A DNA stretch of 6,793 nucleotides from Candidatus Auribacterota bacterium (GTDB taxonomy: Bacteria > Auribacterota > JAFGBW01): assembly GCA_016932965.1 (NCBI GenBank), contig JAFGBW010000242.1, positions 1-6,793 of the forward strand. Reading direction: 5' to 3'. A program made the translations under genes and the position numbers. A model generated the notes under the pieces. The model did not search any database, had not been told where the DNA came from, and was given only the letters and a program-made list of their open reading frames with translations. Position 1 is the stretch's first letter, and every line of letters begins with the position of its first letter. Positions 5,165 through 6,793 of the stretch are shown piece after piece.

Positions 5165-5907
5165 ACCAGAAAACACGCGATCAGATTGAAATCATTTTAG
5201 TGGGTCCCGAAGAGCCTGGAAACATCGGAGCCGCTGCCAGGGCCATGCACAACACGGGTTTTTTCAAACTGGGACTGGTGAATCCGGTGGAATACAAAGT
5301 ACCGGATGCGTGGCGCATGGCATGGGGATCCAAGGAAATCCTGGAAAAGGCTTCTGTGTATCCCGATATTCCGTCTGCTGTTTCCGGCAAAGGATATGTG
5401 GTAGCCATGTCCAAGCGTTCCAGCAAGGACCGCGGCCATTTCGAACTGTTGAATGATTTTGTTCAGGAAATTCACCAAGTGGCCTTGAAAACCAAAGTCG
5501 CTATTTTATTCGGAAGAGAATCCTGCGGTCTTTTAAATGAGGAAATCCTTTATGCCAACCGCTGTGTGCGCATCCATACTGCAGGCCATTTTTCCTCACT
5601 CAATCTGGCCCAGGCGGTTTTGATCACCTGCTATGAACTCCTCTGTTCTGACGACGTTAAAGCAGATGACCGCCCTTTGCCGGCCACTCATCAGCACCTG
5701 GAACAATGCTATGAACATATCTCAACTGTTTTATGGAAAATCGGATACGGGGAAAGGGGAGAAAGGCTGCTTCCGGAAAATATTGTGAGAGTCATTCGCC
5801 AGCTTGCCGGAAGGGCCCTTCCTGATGAGCGTGAAGTCAAAATGATCCGGGGGCTGTGTTCCCAGGTGGAGAAAATCACGGACAAAGGCAAAAAAAATCG
5901 GTCATGA
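5161..5907 (+). CDS. trmJ: tRNA (cytidine/uridine-2'-O-)-methyltransferase, TrmJ-like SpoU family
   Basis: This 248-residue protein is a SpoU/TrmH-class (SPOUT, knotted) methyltransferase, most like TrmJ, which uses S-adenosylmethionine to methylate the ribose of tRNA position 32. All three family motifs are present: motif 1, PGNIGAAARAMHNTGF at 19-34, with N21 and catalytic R27; motif 2, ILFGRESCGLLNEE at 115-128; motif 3, SSLNLAQAV at 145-153. A C-terminal helical extension (about 170-240) ending with MIRGLCSQVEKI matches the TrmJ tail and separates it from the shorter TrmL. The start ATG lies in the ATGA overlap with the preceding gene, with AAAGG just upstream. The stop forms another ATGA overlap with the downstream membrane-protein gene. 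Which nucleotide (C or U) and exact position are modified cannot be read from the sequence. Confidence 0.9.
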   Translation: MNQKTRDQIEIILVGPEEPGNIGAAARAMHNTGFFKLGLVNPVEYKVPDAWRMAWGSKEILEKASVYPDIPSAVSGKGYVVAMSKRSSKDRGHFELLNDFVQEIHQVALKTKVAILFGRESCGLLNEEILYANRCVRIHTAGHFSSLNLAQAVLITCYELLCSDDVKADDRPLPATHQHLEQCYEHISTVLWKIGYGERGERLLPENIVRVIRQLAGRALPDEREVKMIRGLCSQVEKITDKGKKNRS

Positions 5908-6793
5908 ATAAATGGTTTTACCGCTTTTTCTTTGAACCCCTACGTTCTGTCATGGCGGGAAATAAGACTGTTGCCGTTCTTTTCATCATCCTTGGCGCAT
6001 TGCTGTTATATTTACCCTGTCTTTCCTATGACTTTTTCGCCGTGGATGATTGGGCGTATGTCCAGAAAAATGAATTCATCCGGTCATTTTCCTGGGACCA
6101 TCTCAGGATTTTCTTCACCCGCTCCTTTGTCAATTTATGGCTTCCTGTCACCATGCTCTCTTACTCCCTTGATCATACGATTTGGGGAACCAACGCCTTT
6201 GGCTACCATTTCACGAATCTGGTGCTTCATCTTTTGAATATCTTTTTTGTCTATCATCTGTTCCTGCGTCTTAAATGTCCCCACTCCATTGCCATTTTAT
6301 CCTCGGCTATTTTCGCCATCCATCCGGTTCAGATAGAATCCGTTGTGTGGATTTCTGAGAGAAAAAATGTCCTCTCTTTTTTCTTTTTTCTGCTTTCCTG
6401 CCTGCATTGGCTATCATGGCTTCAAACACGCAAAGGCAGTTCAGGTGTTTTTACCCTGTTTTTTTTCGCTTTGTCAGTTTTTTCCAAGCCGGTTTTTGTT
6501 TTCGGTCCTGTTCTTTTTGCCATAGCCGCCGCTTCCTTTTCAGATGATGGCATTTTTCAAACGAAAAAAGACATAATAAAAAAACACTTGGAAGGAAAAG
6601 GCCTGGCCATTTTACTGGGCTGTGCCGCTTTGGGCCTGACAGCTATCTGCATGACGCTGTATTCGCATGCGTCCGGCCAATCTCTTACCCTTCCCCTTTC
6701 TTATACTGGAAGGGAACGGTTTTTAACAGCCCTGACTCTCCCCTGGGCCTATTCCAAAAATCTTTTATTCCCTTTTTCTCTTTCTATCAGCTA
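5904..6793 (+). CDS. Polytopic membrane glycosyltransferase-like protein (TMTC/PMT type), partial
   Basis: The frame is open from ATG 5904 to the right edge, about 296 residues, with the C-terminus missing. After a short basic N-terminus, a membrane span covers about 22-40. It is followed by D48-D49 in a short extracytoplasmic loop, the position of the acidic pair in GT-C transferases. Family landmarks follow: LDHTIWG, GYHFTNLVLH (100-109), and HPVQIESVVWISERKNVL at 140-157, all typical of bacterial TMTC-like proteins that often carry C-terminal TPR repeats. Further hydrophobic spans lie near 103-121, 126-140, 156-175, 183-205 and 228-250. By family analogy it would move a sugar from a polyprenyl-linked donor onto a protein or glycan outside the cytoplasm; donor and acceptor are unknown. 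The ATG overlaps the trmJ stop (ATGA); the nearest AAAGG lies too far upstream to act as its own ribosome site, favouring coupled translation. Confidence 0.85.
   Translation, partial: MNKWFYRFFFEPLRSVMAGNKTVAVLFIILGALLLYLPCLSYDFFAVDDWAYVQKNEFIRSFSWDHLRIFFTRSFVNLWLPVTMLSYSLDHTIWGTNAFGYHFTNLVLHLLNIFFVYHLFLRLKCPHSIAILSSAIFAIHPVQIESVVWISERKNVLSFFFFLLSCLHWLSWLQTRKGSSGVFTLFFFALSVFSKPVFVFGPVLFAIAAASFSDDGIFQTKKDIIKKHLEGKGLAILLGCAALGLTAICMTLYSHASGQSLTLPLSYTGRERFLTALTLPWAYSKNLLFPFSLSIS

Overview
The window looks like ordinary chromosome from a moderate-GC, Gram-negative bacterium. Residue patterns in Mfd, an ElyC-type envelope protein and intergenic DNA crowded with short repeats suggest a Desulfobacterota (deltaproteobacterial) relative. 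That placement is an inference from protein style; no rRNA or other marker is present to confirm it.

Layout. Positions 1-2249 (minus) hold the N-terminal two thirds of mfd, the transcription-repair coupling factor, cut by the left edge. A 139-bp gap with a strong GC hairpin separates it from an elyC-like gene (2389-3147, minus) for a two-span membrane protein with a DUF218 domain. A 312-bp spacer (3148-3459) follows that is almost entirely repeat: heptad arrays in opposite orientation at its ends, an inverted TTCACCACGG/CCGTGGTGAA pair, a 9-bp-period TCCGTG array and a perfect 30-bp palindrome. An atypical short-chain dehydrogenase/epimerase-like gene (3460-4320, minus) comes next; its stop codon lies inside one heptad array.

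A 430-bp divergent intergenic region (4321-4750) is again repeat-rich: an AATTCTC heptad array with an inverted partner, a GC-rich hairpin block, three TGTCCGG-type boxes and an AT-rich segment with a plausible sigma70 promoter. To its right a plus-strand gene set begins: a 137-residue protein of unknown function (4751-5164), trmJ for a SpoU-family tRNA 2'-O-methyltransferase (5161-5907), and a polytopic membrane protein of the TMTC/PMT-like glycosyltransferase type (5904 to the right edge, incomplete). Consecutive genes overlap by ATGA, so the three are probably one translationally coupled operon.

The coding genes are housekeeping or envelope functions and I see no defence system, CRISPR array, prophage, tRNA or rRNA. 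The least explained material is the two repeat-built spacers, which share a design (7-bp tandem arrays facing each other as inverted ends, with hairpins between) and look like non-autonomous, MITE-like or STRR-like dispersed elements. The conserved-looking small protein coupled to trmJ is the other item worth following.
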